This document shows, piece by piece, positions 9,501 to 18,900 of a stretch of DNA of 52,192 bases (its first letter is position 1; each line of letters starts with the position of its first letter). A program made the translations under genes and the position numbers. Source of the DNA: Ilumatobacter sp. (GTDB taxonomy: Bacteria > Actinomycetota > Acidimicrobiia > Acidimicrobiales > Ilumatobacteraceae); contig NZ_JASJCS010000011.1 of the NCBI RefSeq assembly GCF_030065885.1, forward strand, positions 1 through 52,192, read 5' to 3'. The notes under the pieces are model-generated. The model made no database searches and was not told the origin of the DNA. It worked only from the letters and a program-made list of their open reading frames with translations.

Positions 9501-10129
9501 ACCGCGATCGCGATCGCACCGAGCAGGATCAGCGCCCCGAGCGCGATCGAACCCGTGAGGATGCGGGCGCGGGTCTGCATCGCCACGACGGCACCGATCA
9601 GCTCGTCCTTGCTCTGTCCCTTGATCGCAGCAGCGATCGTCGCGACGTCGTCTCGGAATCGCTCGTTCTTCAGCGTGAGGTCGGCGGCACCAGCGGCCCA
9701 ACGCATGTCGACCGCGAGCGGCTCGTCGAACTGGTTCCGCAATGACGGCGGGACGTCCTCGCCGTCCCATGCGAACGCGGTCAGCTTGGCCGGCGTGTCG
9801 CGCCCCTCGTCACCTCGCCAGCGTTCGATGACGAACGTGATGTGCTCGCGACCCTTGGAGGTGAGGAAGTGCTCGATCTCGCGGTCGACCCACGGCGAGG
9901 CCGCCGACGTCGGCGACAGCAACACCACCAGGTGAGCCGAGTCGTCGAGCGCCCCGGTGATCTTCTCACCGAGATCATGGCCCGCACCGAAGCTGGTCGA
10001 GTCACGGAAGACCCGGATGAAGGGACGGCGCCGGTACCACGGCTTGGAGAAGCGCTGCAGCGCGTCCTGCAACGCATGCGCCAGTTCTGCACTCTCGTGG
10101 CTGTAGGAGACAAAGGCGTCGTACGGCAT
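6509..10129 (-). CDS. Membrane-anchored TIR protein with long coiled coil and about 16 WD40 repeats
   Basis: ATG 10129 is chosen because GGAGG lies four bases upstream and the TIR strand MPYDAFVSYSHESAE starts there; the open frame reaches further upstream but that part looks non-coding. The 1206-residue product has a TIR domain at 2-170 with candidate catalytic E84 in SPWVDREIEHF, and a membrane helix at about 191-213. A coiled coil of about 230 residues (215-445) includes ten consecutive perfect RD-heptads (289-358). The conserved RPDLAALLAIESVRS segment follows, then about 16 WD40 repeats of the type HGxxVxSAVFSPDGTRIVTASxDGTAKLW. The C-terminal tail keeps the shared LTPDECVQF motif but has lost the first part seen in the paralogues. 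By topology it is a cytoplasmic TIR held on an extracellular stalk and sensor. The function is inferred from domains only. Confidence 0.85.
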   Translation of the reverse strand: MPYDAFVSYSHESAELAHALQDALQRFSKPWYRRRPFIRVFRDSTSFGAGHDLGEKITGALDDSAHLVVLLSPTSAASPWVDREIEHFLTSKGREHITFVIERWRGDEGRDTPAKLTAFAWDGEDVPPSLRNQFDEPLAVDMRWAAGAADLTLKNERFRDDVATIAAAIKGQSKDELIGAVVAMQTRARILTGSIALGALILLGAIAIAVPGWLSARSAQRSAESAVAAAETRLDDLDVQLAAAEDALGVAQANLSEAETRLAAADTNLAAAESNLALVRSDLDATVDERDQAQADRDAAAAERDAAVANRDAAVEERDAAAAARDAATAARDAAVGARDAALSDRDTAVAERDVAQNARGVAEASLRAAEARLDDAEANLTAAESNLAAVEADLTSTQSERDQAQADRDAAVDERDAAQAAVEVAQTEVDTQLAIADSVRLAGESARLLDARPDLAALLAIESVRSTSGVPPAAAGRLAEADEPAVDPLVTTSAEAALYRVASSPWRATLSHPGLMHSTAFSPDGTLILTVSNDFPGAGETRDGVYSTRLWDVDGKLLTTIDDEVAVGSAVFSPDGSRILIAGRSVELRDLDGALLTTFDDGADVESAVFDPDGARVLTSGFDGIAQVWDIDGGSPLAALDHGSGSLISAVFSPDGSRVVTSGTTAKVWEPDTGRLLATLDHGGRVSTTVFSPDGTRIATTGERDQAVVDESTKVWDLDGTLLATYDHGSSVMSVAFSPDGSLLLVANIDGTASVLSSEFPDDPPRTILNHGDRLTSAVFSSDRAGALTEATRIMTAGSDGTVKLWGLDDSTPLTTLNHGDDFMASAIFSPDATRILTAGFDGTAKLWDASAAPLATLGDAHSESATFSPDGTRILTAGFGSAWVRNASGALLATLEHDDAVSSAVFDPEGTRIVTASDDGTAKLWAPDGTELVTFDHGGRVFSAVFDAEGRRIVTTGEEPTAKVWDLTGSLVASLTGHGEQLFSAEFSPDGTLIVTASQDRTAKIWDAGGALLATLDHGDQVFTAAFDPNGTRIVTASSDGTAKLWSDSGEPLATMSHASPVSSAVFSPDGDSILTASWDGAARLWTADGAPLAALNGHGEIVFAAGFSRDGTRVVTASGDGTARVWALDGTPLAVLEHGGRVFTAAFSPGGTRIVTGGSGGGAKLWSAWSLAGLIDELEQRLADRRLTPDECVQFRIDSCSSA
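9056..9265 (-). repeat. Ten tandem 21-bp units encoding RD-heptads in the TIR coiled coil
   Basis: Residues 289-358 of the TIR protein are ten back-to-back heptads with Arg-Asp at fixed positions (ERDAAVA, NRDAAVE, ARDAATA and so on). A second short run of three related heptads occurs at about 411-431, again preceded by an ESNLA segment, so the stalk looks like it grew by internal duplication. In DNA this is a 210-base tandem array of diverged 21-base units that could change in length by slippage without breaking the frame. Confidence 0.75.
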
Positions 10130-10133
10130 CCGG

Positions 10134-10138
10134 CCTCC
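10134..10138 (-). promoter_or_regulatory. Ribosome binding site fixing the start of the coiled-coil TIR gene
   Basis: The minus strand carries GGAGG four bases before ATG 10129. Together with the TIR domain beginning at that methionine, it argues against the start 59 codons upstream. A TACTGT -10-like hexamer lies at 10160-10155. Confidence 0.6.
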
Positions 10139-10205
10139 GGACTTCGACCCGTGGACAGTACACCGTCCGAGCAAGGGCCCGAGACGGAATCCCTCGAGCC
10201 GGCGG

Positions 10206-10229
10206 GTCCACGAGGTGGACGCGGTCCAC
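10206..10229. promoter_or_regulatory. Alternating inverted repeats GTCCAC/GTGGAC upstream of the TIR tandem
   Basis: The stretch reads GTCCAC, three bases, GTGGAC, three bases, GTCCAC, so each pair forms a perfect six-base inverted repeat with nine-base periodicity. Another GTGGAC occurs at 10151-10156. It sits about 80 bases upstream of the minus-strand TIR gene in an otherwise empty 245-base intergenic region (10130-10374) and could be an operator or a small hairpin. No binding protein is assigned. Confidence 0.3.
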
Positions 10230-10374
10230 GCTCCGATCAGCCCTGACCGACGTGGATGGTCGGCGCGAACGGCGCGCTCGGTGAACGACGGCGACTCGCG
10301 ACGCACCGGTCATGCGCGCCACACAGCCGAGGTGGAGGGAGCGTCGGTCCGACCGGGGCGCCGACCGGCCGTGC

Positions 10375-10992
10375 TCAGCCGGAGGGGCAGGGGATGGTGA
10401 TCGGGGTGCCGACGACGAAGTTCTGGTAGCCGGGGGTGTTGACGTTGGCGGCGTCCATCTCCTGGAACGTGATGCCGAACCGCTCGGCGACACCGATGCG
10501 GGTGTTGTCGCCGTCGGCGATCACGTACGTGGTCGGGCACTCGCCATCCGCCGTCTCGTCGCCCGTGGCGGTGTCGGTGCCCGTGCCGGTGTCGGTGCCT
10601 GCGTCGGTTGCAGCGGCGGAGCCCGGGGCGGCTGCGCCCGGCGGGATGTTGACGATGTCGCCGACGAAGAGCGGGTGCTGCACGCCTTCGGGCCACGAGT
10701 TGAAGTTGGCGAGCACCTCGGGATCGACGTCGAACGTGTCGGCGATCTTGAACACCGAGTCGCCGGACTGCACCGTGTACGACTGTGCGTCGGGGTTGCG
10801 GCCGCCCTCGAGGCTCTCCGGCACCGTGGTCGTCGTCGTGGTGGTCGCCGGCTGGATGGTCACGTAGCTCGACCCCTGGAGGTTGGCGAGCGTCGTGCGA
10901 GAACCCGTCGCCTCGGAACCGCAGCCCGTGACGAGCAGCAGCGGGAGCGCCCCGAAGGCGATCGCAGCGAACGCACGCGGCGTGATCCTCAT
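10375..10992 (-). CDS. Lipoprotein with two LysM domains
   Basis: The product (205 residues from ATG 10992) has a short basic N-terminus, a hydrophobic stretch and the lipobox LVTGC, so it should be exported, lipid-modified at that cysteine and anchored on the outer face of the membrane. Two LysM modules bind peptidoglycan-like glycans: one around YTVQSGDSVFKIADTFDVD and one around YVIADGDNTRIGVAERFGI. They are joined by a Thr/Gly/Asp-rich linker (TGTGTDTATGDE), and a Thr-rich tract follows the lipobox. No catalytic domain is present, so a binding or structural role at the cell wall is likely. A GTG two codons upstream is an alternative start, but TACGCT seven bases before ATG 10992 suggests a leaderless transcript starting at the ATG. 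Confidence 0.85.
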   Translation of the reverse strand: MRITPRAFAAIAFGALPLLLVTGCGSEATGSRTTLANLQGSSYVTIQPATTTTTTTVPESLEGGRNPDAQSYTVQSGDSVFKIADTFDVDPEVLANFNSWPEGVQHPLFVGDIVNIPPGAAAPGSAAATDAGTDTGTGTDTATGDETADGECPTTYVIADGDNTRIGVAERFGITFQEMDAANVNTPGYQNFVVGTPITIPCPSG

Positions 10993-10999
10993 GTGCACC

Positions 11000-11005
11000 A
11001 GCGTA
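11000..11005 (-). promoter_or_regulatory. -10 element (TACGCT) for the LysM lipoprotein
   Basis: On the minus strand TACGCT ends seven bases before ATG 10992, the geometry of a leaderless transcript. The identical hexamer and spacing precede the C39-like peptidase gene on the plus strand. Confidence 0.4.
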
Positions 11006-11095
11006 GGGCGTCCGGACCCACGGACGGTGGCACGCAGGCCGCCCGCGGTGACGCGACGGCCGGGCGGACGACGCGCCCGCCCTCCCGAGCGTCGC

Positions 11096-12547
11096 TCACA
11101 TCAACGGGCGTGCCGTCGGCGCGATCGGCTCGGGCAGCTTCGTCTCGCCCATCAGGTACCGGTCGACGCCGGCCGCCGCCGAGCGGCCCTCGGCGATCGC
11201 CCAGACGATGAGGCTCTGGCCGCGACCCATGTCGCCGGCCACGAACACGCCGGGCACGCTCGACATGTAGTCGTCGTCGCGGGCGACGTTGCCGCGCTCG
11301 TCGAGGTCACAGCCGAGCGTGTCGAGCCACGAGCCCTTCTCCGGACCGACGAACCCGAGCGCGAGGAAGACGTAGTCGGCGGGCAGCTCGCGATCGGTGC
11401 CCTCGACCTTGACGAACTTGCCGTCGATGCGCTCGACCTCGTGGATCGCGAGTGCCCGCACGTTGCCGGCGCCGTCGTCGATGAACCGCTCGGTGTTGAC
11501 CGAGTAGATCCGCTCACCGCCCTCCTCGTGGGCCGACGTGACCTTGTAGGTGAACGCGAACTGCGGCCACGGGTTGCCCTCGGCGCGCTCCTCGGGTGGC
11601 TTCGGCATGATCTCGAGCTGCGTCACCGAGGCGGCGCCCTGTCGGTGCGCCGTACCGAGGCAGTCGGCGCCGGTGTCGCCGCCGCCGATGATCACGACGT
11701 GTTTGCCGTTCACGTCGATCGGCGACTGCTCGATGTCACCCAGCTGCACCCGGTTCGACAGCGGCAGGTACTCCATCGCCTGATGGATGTTGGCGAGCTC
11801 GCGGCCCGGCACGGGCAGGTCGCGCCAGGCCGTCGCTCCGCACGCCAGCACGATCGCGTCGTACGACGCCTGCAGCACGGCGATGTCGACGTTGCCGCCG
11901 ACCACCGCATTGGTGCGGAACTCGGTGCCCTCGGCCTCCATCTGCTCGAGGCGGCGGTCGATGTGGCGCTTCTCCATCTTGAACTCGGGGATGCCGTACC
12001 GCAGCAGCCCGCCGATGCGGTCGGCGCGCTCGAGCACCACGGTGTCGTGGCCGGCGCGCGTCAGCTGCTGCGCGGCGGCGAGGCCGGCCGGCCCCGATCC
12101 GATCACGGCGACCCGCTTGCCGGTGCGGACGCTCGGCACCTGCGGGACGACCCAGCCCTCCTCGAACGCCTTGTCGATGATCTCGACCTCGACCTGCTTG
12201 ATCGTCACCGGCGGCTGGTTGATGCCGAGCACGCACGCCGACTCGCACGGCGCCGGGCAGAGACGCCCGGTGAACTCGGGGAAGTTGTTCGTCGCGTGCA
12301 GTCGGTCGATCGCGTCCTGCCAGTGGTTGCGGTACACGAGGTCGTTCCAGTCGGGGATCAGGTTGCCGAGCGGGCAGCCGTTGTTGCAGAACGGGATGCC
12401 GCAGTCCATGCAGCGGCCGGCCTGCGTCTGCAGCTTGTCCTCGGGGAAGTCCTCGTAGACCTCCTTCCAGTCCCTGAGCCGCACCGGCACCGGCCGGTAC
12501 TTCGGCACCTCCCGATCCCACTGCAGAAACCCGGTCGTCTCACCCAC
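11096..12547 (-). CDS. gltD: Glutamate synthase [NADPH] small subunit
   Basis: The small (beta) subunit takes electrons from NADPH through FAD and iron-sulfur clusters and passes them to the large subunit for the glutamine + 2-oxoglutarate to 2 glutamate reaction. The 483-residue protein has the N-terminal cysteines for two 4Fe-4S clusters (C46, C49, C54, C58 in [13 protein letters not shown], and C97, C101, C105 in CPAPCESAC). The FAD-binding [10 protein letters not shown] motif follows near residue 150, then an NADPH-binding GGGDTGADC motif in the second half. The length is normal. The start is GTG 12547 and overlaps the end of gltB by eight bases (GTGGGTGA), showing translational coupling in a gltBD operon. 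Confidence 0.97.
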   Translation of the reverse strand: MGETTGFLQWDREVPKYRPVPVRLRDWKEVYEDFPEDKLQTQAGRCMDCGIPFCNNGCPLGNLIPDWNDLVYRNHWQDAIDRLHATNNFPEFTGRLCPAPCESACVLGINQPPVTIKQVEVEIIDKAFEEGWVVPQVPSVRTGKRVAVIGSGPAGLAAAQQLTRAGHDTVVLERADRIGGLLRYGIPEFKMEKRHIDRRLEQMEAEGTEFRTNAVVGGNVDIAVLQASYDAIVLACGATAWRDLPVPGRELANIHQAMEYLPLSNRVQLGDIEQSPIDVNGKHVVIIGGGDTGADCLGTAHRQGAASVTQLEIMPKPPEERAEGNPWPQFAFTYKVTSAHEEGGERIYSVNTERFIDDGAGNVRALAIHEVERIDGKFVKVEGTDRELPADYVFLALGFVGPEKGSWLDTLGCDLDERGNVARDDDYMSSVPGVFVAGDMGRGQSLIVWAIAEGRSAAAGVDRYLMGETKLPEPIAPTARPLM

Positions 12548-15500
12548 GGGCGGCCTCCATCACTCGGTCGACGGTCTCGGACTCGGAGAGGCCCGCTGCT
12601 TCGGATTCGGCCATGACCGTCAGGACCCGCTTGTAGTCGACGGGCATCACCTTGCGGAACCGGCTGACGTCGACGCTCCACGAGGCGAGCATCCCCTTGG
12701 CGACCGCCGAGTCGGTGTAGGTGTGGTGGGCCTCGATCGTGGACCGCAGGAACTCGCGATCCTCGTCGTCGAGCTGCTCGACCTCGACCATCTCGTAGTT
12801 GACCTTGCGGTCGAAGTCTCCGCCGGGGTCGTAGACGTAGGCGATGCCACCCGACATGCCGGCACCGAAGTTGCGGCCCGTCGGGCCGAGCACGACCACG
12901 CGCCCGCCGGTCATGTACTCGCAGCCGTGGTCGCCGACGCCCTCGACGACGGCGGTGACGCCCGAGTTGCGGACGCAGAACCGTTCGCCCACGATCCCGC
13001 GCAGGTAGATCTCGCCGGCCGTCGCGCCGTAGGCGATCACGTTGCCGGCGATGATCTGGTCCTCGGCGACGAACGGCGAGGCGGCAGGAGGCCGAACGAT
13101 GAGGCGGCCACCCGACAGGCCCTTGCCGAGGTAGTCGTTCGCGTCGCCGTTCAGCCGCATCGTGATGCCGGACGGTACGAACGCGCCGAAGCTCTGACCG
13201 GCCGACCCGTCGAACTCGATGTTGATCGTGCCGTCGGGCAATCCGGCGCCGCGGTGGGCCTTGGTGACCTCGTGGCCGAGCAACGTGCCGACGGTGCGGT
13301 TGACGTTGCGGATCGGCAGCGCGATGTCGACGCGCTCACCGTTGGTGATCGCGGGCTGCGCGAGGCGGATCAGCTCTTGGTCGAGCGCCTCGTCGAGACC
13401 GTGATCCTGGTCGGCCGTGCAGTGGAACGCCTGGTCGTACGGATTGTCGACGACCTCGAGGATCGGGCTGATGTCGAGCCCGTGCGCCTTCCAGTGGTCG
13501 ACGGCCGGCTTGACGTCGAGCGCCTCGACGTGGCCGATCATCTCGTCCATCGTGCGGAAGCCGAGCTCGGCCATGTACTCGCGGATCTCCTCGGCGACGT
13601 ACTCGAAGAAGTTGACGACGAATTCCGGCGCACCGTTGAAACGCTTGCGCAGCTCGGGGTTCTGGGTGGCGACGCCCACCGGACAGGTGTCGAGGTGGCA
13701 GACCCGCATCATCACGCAGCCGGAGACGACGAGCGGTGCGGTGGCGAAGCCGTACTCCTCGGCACCGAGCAGCGCCGCGATGACCACGTCGCGGCCGGTC
13801 TTGAGCTGGCCGTCGGTCTGCACGACGATGCGGTCGCGCAGCCCGTTCAGTAGCAGCGTCTGCTGCGTCTCGGCGAGGCCGAGCTCCCAGGGGCCACCGG
13901 CGTGCTTCAGCGACGTGAGCGGCGACGCCCCGGTGCCGCCGTCGTGGCCGGAGATCAGCACCACGTCGGCCTTCGCCTTCGAGACGCCGGCGGCGACGGT
14001 GCCGACGCCCATCTGGGCGACGAGCTTGACGTGGACGCGCGCTTCGGGGTTGGCGTTCTTGAGATCGTGGATCAGCTGCTTGATGTCCTCGATCGAGTAG
14101 ATGTCGTGGTGCGGCGGCGGGCTGATCAGGCCCACGCCGGGCGTCGAGTGCCGCGTCTTCGCGATCCACGGGTAGACCTTGCCGCCGGGCAGCTGGCCAC
14201 CCTCACCGGGCTTGGCGCCCTGCGCCATCTTGATCTGGATGTCGTCGGAGTTCGTGAGGTATTCGGCGGTCACGCCGAAACGGCCCGACGCGACCTGCTT
14301 GATCGACGAGCGCCGGGTCGGGTCGTAGAGCCGGTCGGGGTCCTCACCGCCTTCGCCGGTGTTCGACTTGGCACCGAGCTGGTTCATCGCCTTCGCCAGC
14401 GTCTCGTGCGCTTCGGCCGAGATCGAGCCGTACGACATCGCGCCGGTCGAGAAGCGCTTGACGATCTCGCTGACCGGTTCGACCTCCTCGATCGGGACCG
14501 GGCCGCGCCCGACCGTGGCCGGGTCCTTGAACTGGAAGAGCCCGCGCAGGGTCGCCAGGTTCCTGGACTGGTCGTCGACCCGTTCGGAGTACTCCTTGAA
14601 GACGTCGTAGCGACCGGCGCGGGTGGCGTGCTGCAGCTTGAAGACGGTCTCGGGGTTGAACAGGTGGTACTCGCCCTCGCGCCGCCACTGGTACTCGCCA
14701 CCGAGCTCGAGCTTGCGGTGGGCACGTCCTTCGGGCCGGGCGGGATTGGCGACCGAGTGCCGCATCTTGATCGCCGCCGCGAGCTCGTCGAGGCCGACGC
14801 CGCCGAGCCGGCTCACCGTGCCGGTGAAGTACTTGTCGACGAGCTCGTCGCCGAGGCCGATCGCCTCGAAGATCTGGGCGCCGGTGTACGAGGCGACCGT
14901 CGAGATGCCGATCTTCGACATCACCTTCAGCACACCCTTGCCACACGCCTTGATGTAGCTCTTGATCGCCTGCTGCGGGTCGAGGCCGCGCATGCCGTGC
15001 AGGCCCTCGGAGATCAGATCCTCGATCGACTCGAACGCGAGGTACGGGTTGATCGCGCCGGCGCCGTACCCGATCAGCAGTGCCATGTGGTGCACCTCGC
15101 GGGCGTCGCCGCACTCGACGACCAGGCCGACCTTCGTGCGCTGCTTGGTGCGCACGAGATGGTGGTGCACCGCCGACGTCAGCAAGAGCGACGGGATCGG
15201 CGCGTCGACCGAGTCCGCGTTGCGGTCCGACAGCACGATCACCCGGGCGCCCTGCTCGATCGCCGTCGACACCTCCCGGAAGATCGCGTCGAGCGCCCGC
15301 GCGAGCGCGTCGCCGCCGCCGTCGACCCGGTACAGGCCGCGCACCACCCAGGCGGTCAGGCCGGGGAACTGACCGTCGTCGTTGGCGTGGATGATCTTGG
15401 CGAGCTCGTCGTTGTCGATGATCGGGAACGGCAGCGCGAGCTGGCGGCAGCTCTCGGGGCCCGGCGCGAGCAGGTTGGCCTCGGGCCCGATCGTCGACGC

Positions 15501-17093
15501 GACCGCCGTCACGACCTCCTCGCGGATGGCGTCGAGCGGCGGGTTCGTGACCTGCGCGAAGAGCTGCGCGAAGTAGTCGAACAGCAGCCGCGGCCGCTCG
15601 GACAGCACGGCGATCGGCGTGTCGGTGCCCATCGACCCGATCGGCTCCTTGCCGTCGCGGGCCATCGGGGCGACGATGATCTTCAGCTCTTCATGGGTGT
15701 AGCCGAACATCTGCTGGCGTCGCAGCACGCTGTCGTGGCTGAACACGACGTGCTCGCGCTCGGGCAGGTCGTCGAGCTCGACGATGCCCTGCTCGACCCA
15801 CTCGCCGTAGGGGTGCTCGGCGGCGAGCTGCTTCTTGATCTCCTCGTCGTCGACGATGCGACCCTCGCGGGTGTCGATCAGGAACATCTTGCCGGGCTGC
15901 AGGCGGCCCTTGCTGACGACCTTCGCCGGCTCGACCTCGATCACGCCGACCTCGGACGCCATGATCACCAGGTCGTCGTCGGTGACCCAGTACCGGCTCG
16001 GACGGAGACCGTTGCGGTCGAGCACCGCGCCGATCACCTCGCCGTCGGTGAACGTCACACTCGCCGGGCCGTCCCACGGCTCCATCACGCTGGCGTGGAA
16101 GCGGTAGAACGCGCGACGGTCGTCGTCCATCTCGTCGGCGTTCTCCCACGCTTCGGGGATCATCATCAGCACGGCGTGGTGCAGGGGTCGGCCGCCGAGG
16201 TGGAGCAGCTCGAGGGCCTCGTCGAACCGAGCCGTGTCGGATGCACCCGGCGTACAGATCGGGAAGGCGCGTTCGAGGTTGTCGAGGTGCGGGCTCTCGG
16301 CCATGGCCTCGCGAGCCCGCATCCAGTTCTGGTTGCCCTGCACCGTGTTGATCTCGCCGTTGTGGGCGACGTACCGGTACGGGTGCGCCAGCGGCCACGA
16401 CGGGAACGTGTTGGTCGAGAAGCGCGAGTGCACGAGCAGCAGCGCACTCTCGATCCGCTCGTCGGTGAGGTCGAGGAAGAACGCACTCAGCTGCGGCGTC
16501 GTGAGCATGCCCTTGTAGACCATCGTGCGCGCCGACAGCGACGCGAAGTACGAGTCGAGCTCGCCGGTGAGCTCGTGTTCGGTGCGCTTGCGGGCGACGA
16601 ACGTGCGCCGGTCGAGCGCCAGCCCCGACTCGCCGTTGGGCGAGCTGACGAACAGCTGGCGGAAGCTGGGCATCGCCGCCCGCGACGTCTTGCCGAGGCA
16701 GCTCGGGTCGATCGGCACGTCGCGCCAACCGAGGACGGTCAGGCCCTCCTCCGCCATGATCGCATCGATCTGCCCCTGCGCCTTCTCGCGGACCGGGTCC
16801 TCGGCGGGGAGGAACACGATGCCGGCGGCGTACGAACCCGCGGCGGGGAGCTCGAACTCGACAGTGGCGCGCAGCAGCCGGTCGGGCACCTGGATCAGGA
16901 TCCCGGCGCCGTCGCCGGTGTCGGGCTCGGCGCCGGTGGCACCGCGGTGCTCGAGATTGGTGAGGGCGCGCAGACCGGTCTGCACCAGTTGGTTCGAGCG
17001 TTCACCCTTCATGTGCGCCACGAAGGACACACCGCAGGAGTCGTGTTCGAAACGCGGGTCGTAGAGACCCGTCGCGCGGGGATTGGTCGGCAT
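12540..17093 (-). CDS. gltB: Glutamate synthase [NADPH] large subunit
   Basis: The large (alpha) subunit hydrolyses glutamine and channels ammonia to 2-oxoglutarate. The chosen start is ATG 17093 ([20 protein letters not shown]), giving 1517 residues, normal for bacterial GltB. The frame stays open for 88 codons upstream but that part is not conserved-looking. A 19-residue propeptide precedes C20, the expected N-terminal nucleophile of the class II glutamine amidotransferase domain ([11 protein letters not shown]). The central and FMN-binding synthase domains follow. The 3Fe-4S ligands are seen as [15 protein letters not shown] (C-x5-C-x4-C), and the C-terminal beta-helix is GXXGXXXG-rich ([30 protein letters not shown]). 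It is first in the operon with gltD. Confidence 0.97.
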   Translation of the reverse strand: MPTNPRATGLYDPRFEHDSCGVSFVAHMKGERSNQLVQTGLRALTNLEHRGATGAEPDTGDGAGILIQVPDRLLRATVEFELPAAGSYAAGIVFLPAEDPVREKAQGQIDAIMAEEGLTVLGWRDVPIDPSCLGKTSRAAMPSFRQLFVSSPNGESGLALDRRTFVARKRTEHELTGELDSYFASLSARTMVYKGMLTTPQLSAFFLDLTDERIESALLLVHSRFSTNTFPSWPLAHPYRYVAHNGEINTVQGNQNWMRAREAMAESPHLDNLERAFPICTPGASDTARFDEALELLHLGGRPLHHAVLMMIPEAWENADEMDDDRRAFYRFHASVMEPWDGPASVTFTDGEVIGAVLDRNGLRPSRYWVTDDDLVIMASEVGVIEVEPAKVVSKGRLQPGKMFLIDTREGRIVDDEEIKKQLAAEHPYGEWVEQGIVELDDLPEREHVVFSHDSVLRRQQMFGYTHEELKIIVAPMARDGKEPIGSMGTDTPIAVLSERPRLLFDYFAQLFAQVTNPPLDAIREEVVTAVASTIGPEANLLAPGPESCRQLALPFPIIDNDELAKIIHANDDGQFPGLTAWVVRGLYRVDGGGDALARALDAIFREVSTAIEQGARVIVLSDRNADSVDAPIPSLLLTSAVHHHLVRTKQRTKVGLVVECGDAREVHHMALLIGYGAGAINPYLAFESIEDLISEGLHGMRGLDPQQAIKSYIKACGKGVLKVMSKIGISTVASYTGAQIFEAIGLGDELVDKYFTGTVSRLGGVGLDELAAAIKMRHSVANPARPEGRAHRKLELGGEYQWRREGEYHLFNPETVFKLQHATRAGRYDVFKEYSERVDDQSRNLATLRGLFQFKDPATVGRGPVPIEEVEPVSEIVKRFSTGAMSYGSISAEAHETLAKAMNQLGAKSNTGEGGEDPDRLYDPTRRSSIKQVASGRFGVTAEYLTNSDDIQIKMAQGAKPGEGGQLPGGKVYPWIAKTRHSTPGVGLISPPPHHDIYSIEDIKQLIHDLKNANPEARVHVKLVAQMGVGTVAAGVSKAKADVVLISGHDGGTGASPLTSLKHAGGPWELGLAETQQTLLLNGLRDRIVVQTDGQLKTGRDVVIAALLGAEEYGFATAPLVVSGCVMMRVCHLDTCPVGVATQNPELRKRFNGAPEFVVNFFEYVAEEIREYMAELGFRTMDEMIGHVEALDVKPAVDHWKAHGLDISPILEVVDNPYDQAFHCTADQDHGLDEALDQELIRLAQPAITNGERVDIALPIRNVNRTVGTLLGHEVTKAHRGAGLPDGTINIEFDGSAGQSFGAFVPSGITMRLNGDANDYLGKGLSGGRLIVRPPAASPFVAEDQIIAGNVIAYGATAGEIYLRGIVGERFCVRNSGVTAVVEGVGDHGCEYMTGGRVVVLGPTGRNFGAGMSGGIAYVYDPGGDFDRKVNYEMVEVEQLDDEDREFLRSTIEAHHTYTDSAVAKGMLASWSVDVSRFRKVMPVDYKRVLTVMAESEAAGLSESETVDRVMEAARG

Positions 17094-17158
17094 CGGTACT
17101 TCCCAAACTGAGGGGTTCTGGCTGGAAGTCCGGGACGACGTTGGCCCGAAGAAACGCC

Positions 17159-17164
17159 ATGTTA
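17159..17164 (-). promoter_or_regulatory. Possible -10 element of the gltBD promoter
   Basis: In the 262-base divergent region between gltB and the peptidase gene the minus strand has TAACAT (17164-17159), about 65 bases upstream of ATG 17093, in a locally AT-richer stretch. No convincing -35 box or nitrogen-regulator site accompanies it. Confidence 0.25.
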
Positions 17165-17342
17165 CGCGATGGCGCGAACGAACGGAAACCCCATCGTCAA
17201 CACGAATCGGCCTCTCGCTGCGGGCGATGACCGGCGACCGCACGCCGCCGGCGAAGCTGCCAGGGAGCGCAGCCGGTTGGCGACGCGCCCACGCACGAAC
17301 CGTTCGGCGGAGCTCTGCCCGAAGGGGTGATCCCGTCGGCCG

Positions 17343-17348
17343 TACGCT
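17343..17348 (+). promoter_or_regulatory. -10 element (TACGCT) for the C39-like peptidase gene
   Basis: TACGCT ends seven bases before ATG 17356, consistent with a leaderless transcript. It supports that start over in-frame starts further upstream, which would run into the gltB promoter region. Confidence 0.4.
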
Positions 17349-17355
17349 CGTCGGC

Positions 17356-18762
17356 ATGCTGCAACGTCCGCCGCCTCGGCGACGGCCGGCCGACCGGCGC
17401 GCGGACGTTCAGCGGGCCCCCGACGGCGCGGGCGCACGTGGCCGTTCGATGCAGCAGACGATCGGGAACCAGGCCACCGCGCACCTGCTGCAACGCGTTC
17501 CCGGTGACCAGGAGCCCGACGCAGGCGCAACGCCCGAGGCGACGGCGGGTGGCGGCGTCGAGGCGCCCGTGCGCTCGCCCGGCGCGAGGTTCCCACTGCA
17601 CGGCACCGTTGGCCCCGACGGTGAGAACCACCCCGACGACGTCGCCGCGGTGCGGGCCCGGCTCGACGAGCTCGGCTTCGACGCGGGCGCGTGGCTGGGG
17701 CACGAGCCCGGCTACTTCGACCCCGATCTCGGCGCGGCGATCCTGGCGTTCCAGCGCGCCGAGGTCCGCGCGATGCGCCACGACGGCATCGTCACCCCGG
17801 GCGGCAGGACGCACAGCGCGCTCGCGATCGGCCGGCAGCCCGGCGCGGGCGAGCTCGACGAGGATCTCGATGCCACGGTCGACGCCAGCACGCATCCGGC
17901 GGTCGTCCACCTCCGCTCGCGGATCGCCGAGGCCGAACGGCTCCAGGCCGAGTGCGCGACGCGGTACAGCCAGGAGCAGGGCGAGGCCCGCGACCGGCTC
18001 GTGCAGGTGATCGGCGAGATCCGGGGGGAGATCGACGCACTGGCCGATTCGGATCTGCCGGCAGATCAGTTCGAATCGGTGGCGGCCTGGGGCCATCGGC
18101 GGCTCAACCGGGCGTCGCCGTACTACCTGCAGTCGACGAACGCCGACTTCCTCGACGAGCCCGGGTCGGGGACCCGGACCTGCAACCTCACGTGCCTCGC
18201 GATGTGTCTGGAGGCGCTCGGGGTCAGCGCCGCCGACTACTCCGGCGACCGCGAGGTGCTGCGCGAGATCCGGGGGCACGGCGGCAACGCCGCCGGCGAC
18301 TACGACTACGAGTTGGCCTTCGACCGCGCCAAGGACGTCGTCGGCGACGACGACATCGACGGGCTGCGGTTGCCCGACTTCCTGCAGCTCGTCTTCGTCG
18401 GACGCCTCATGGGACAGGGCATGGACCTCATGGCCGCCGCGAGGAAGGGCTACGACGACATCCTCGACCTCGGCACGCTCGCCACGGTGGCGCGCCTCTT
18501 CGGTGTGTCCGCCTACGCGCGACCGGTGGGGCTCGGGTCGCGTGACGCCGACCTCCGCCAGCGCCACGTCGACGTGTTCGGTGGGCTCCTCGATCAGGGC
18601 AAGCAGGTGATCGCCGGCGTCGGCGGCCACTTCGTGAAGATCGAGAACATCGAGGACGACGGGCTGGTCATCAACGATCCGGCGACCAGCCGCCGCAGCG
18701 ACGAGAAGATCCCGTGGCCCGACACCGCCGGCTTCGTCAAGTCGATCATGGTCGTCGGCTGA
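17356..18762 (+). CDS. Peptidoglycan-binding C39-like cysteine peptidase
   Basis: This 468-residue protein has three parts. The N-terminal tail is basic and carries [17 protein letters not shown] at 31-47, a motif of the IGNQA...LLQR type seen at the N-termini of DUF4157-like proteins and of effectors linked to contractile injection systems. Residues 75-165 look like a peptidoglycan-binding helical domain ([29 protein letters not shown]). The C-terminal 200 residues resemble the Peptidase_C39_2 fold: C276 in [15 protein letters not shown] aligns with the Cys of CGPASLAM, H425 lies in [10 protein letters not shown] and D441 in VINDPA, giving a plausible Cys-His-Asp triad. No signal peptide is visible, so export would need a dedicated route. 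The substrate is unknown. Peptidase assignment: moderate confidence; toxin or effector role: speculative. Confidence 0.7.
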   Translation: MLQRPPPRRRPADRRADVQRAPDGAGARGRSMQQTIGNQATAHLLQRVPGDQEPDAGATPEATAGGGVEAPVRSPGARFPLHGTVGPDGENHPDDVAAVRARLDELGFDAGAWLGHEPGYFDPDLGAAILAFQRAEVRAMRHDGIVTPGGRTHSALAIGRQPGAGELDEDLDATVDASTHPAVVHLRSRIAEAERLQAECATRYSQEQGEARDRLVQVIGEIRGEIDALADSDLPADQFESVAAWGHRRLNRASPYYLQSTNADFLDEPGSGTRTCNLTCLAMCLEALGVSAADYSGDREVLREIRGHGGNAAGDYDYELAFDRAKDVVGDDDIDGLRLPDFLQLVFVGRLMGQGMDLMAAARKGYDDILDLGTLATVARLFGVSAYARPVGLGSRDADLRQRHVDVFGGLLDQGKQVIAGVGGHFVKIENIEDDGLVINDPATSRRSDEKIPWPDTAGFVKSIMVVG

Positions 18763-18805
18763 CGGCCATCTCACCGACCGACCGCGTCGCGCCGGCGAGG
18801 TGGGC

Positions 18806-18822
18806 CGAGCCCGCGGGGCTCG
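18806..18822. terminator. Hairpin between convergent peptidase and crotonase genes
   Basis: CGAGCCC and GGGCTCG form a perfect seven-base stem around a three-base loop in the 138-base region between the two convergent stops. There is no T-run on either side, as is usual in this GC-rich genome, so it is at best a weak bidirectional terminator. Confidence 0.4.
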
Positions 18823-18900
18823 CAGCGTCGAAGCAACGGCGCCGGGGTGCCGTGGCGGAGACGGCGAACTCGGCCAGGCGACGCCGATCCCGGCTGTGTC

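Noticed and set aside
13902..17111. A very long plus-strand open frame (over 1000 codons) opposite gltB
   Set aside because: It is antisense to a clear gltB, has a His/Arg/Val/Asp-rich composition with no domain, and arises from the lack of AT-rich stop codons at high GC.
17094..17260. A GlnR-like nitrogen control site before gltB (GTAAC...GTTTC)
   Set aside because: The second half-site has the wrong sequence and the spacing is five instead of six bases.
17083..17355. An upstream extension of the C39-like peptidase gene by 91 codons
   Set aside because: It would run through the gltB promoter region, lacks conserved sequence, and the TACGCT box sits correctly for ATG 17356.
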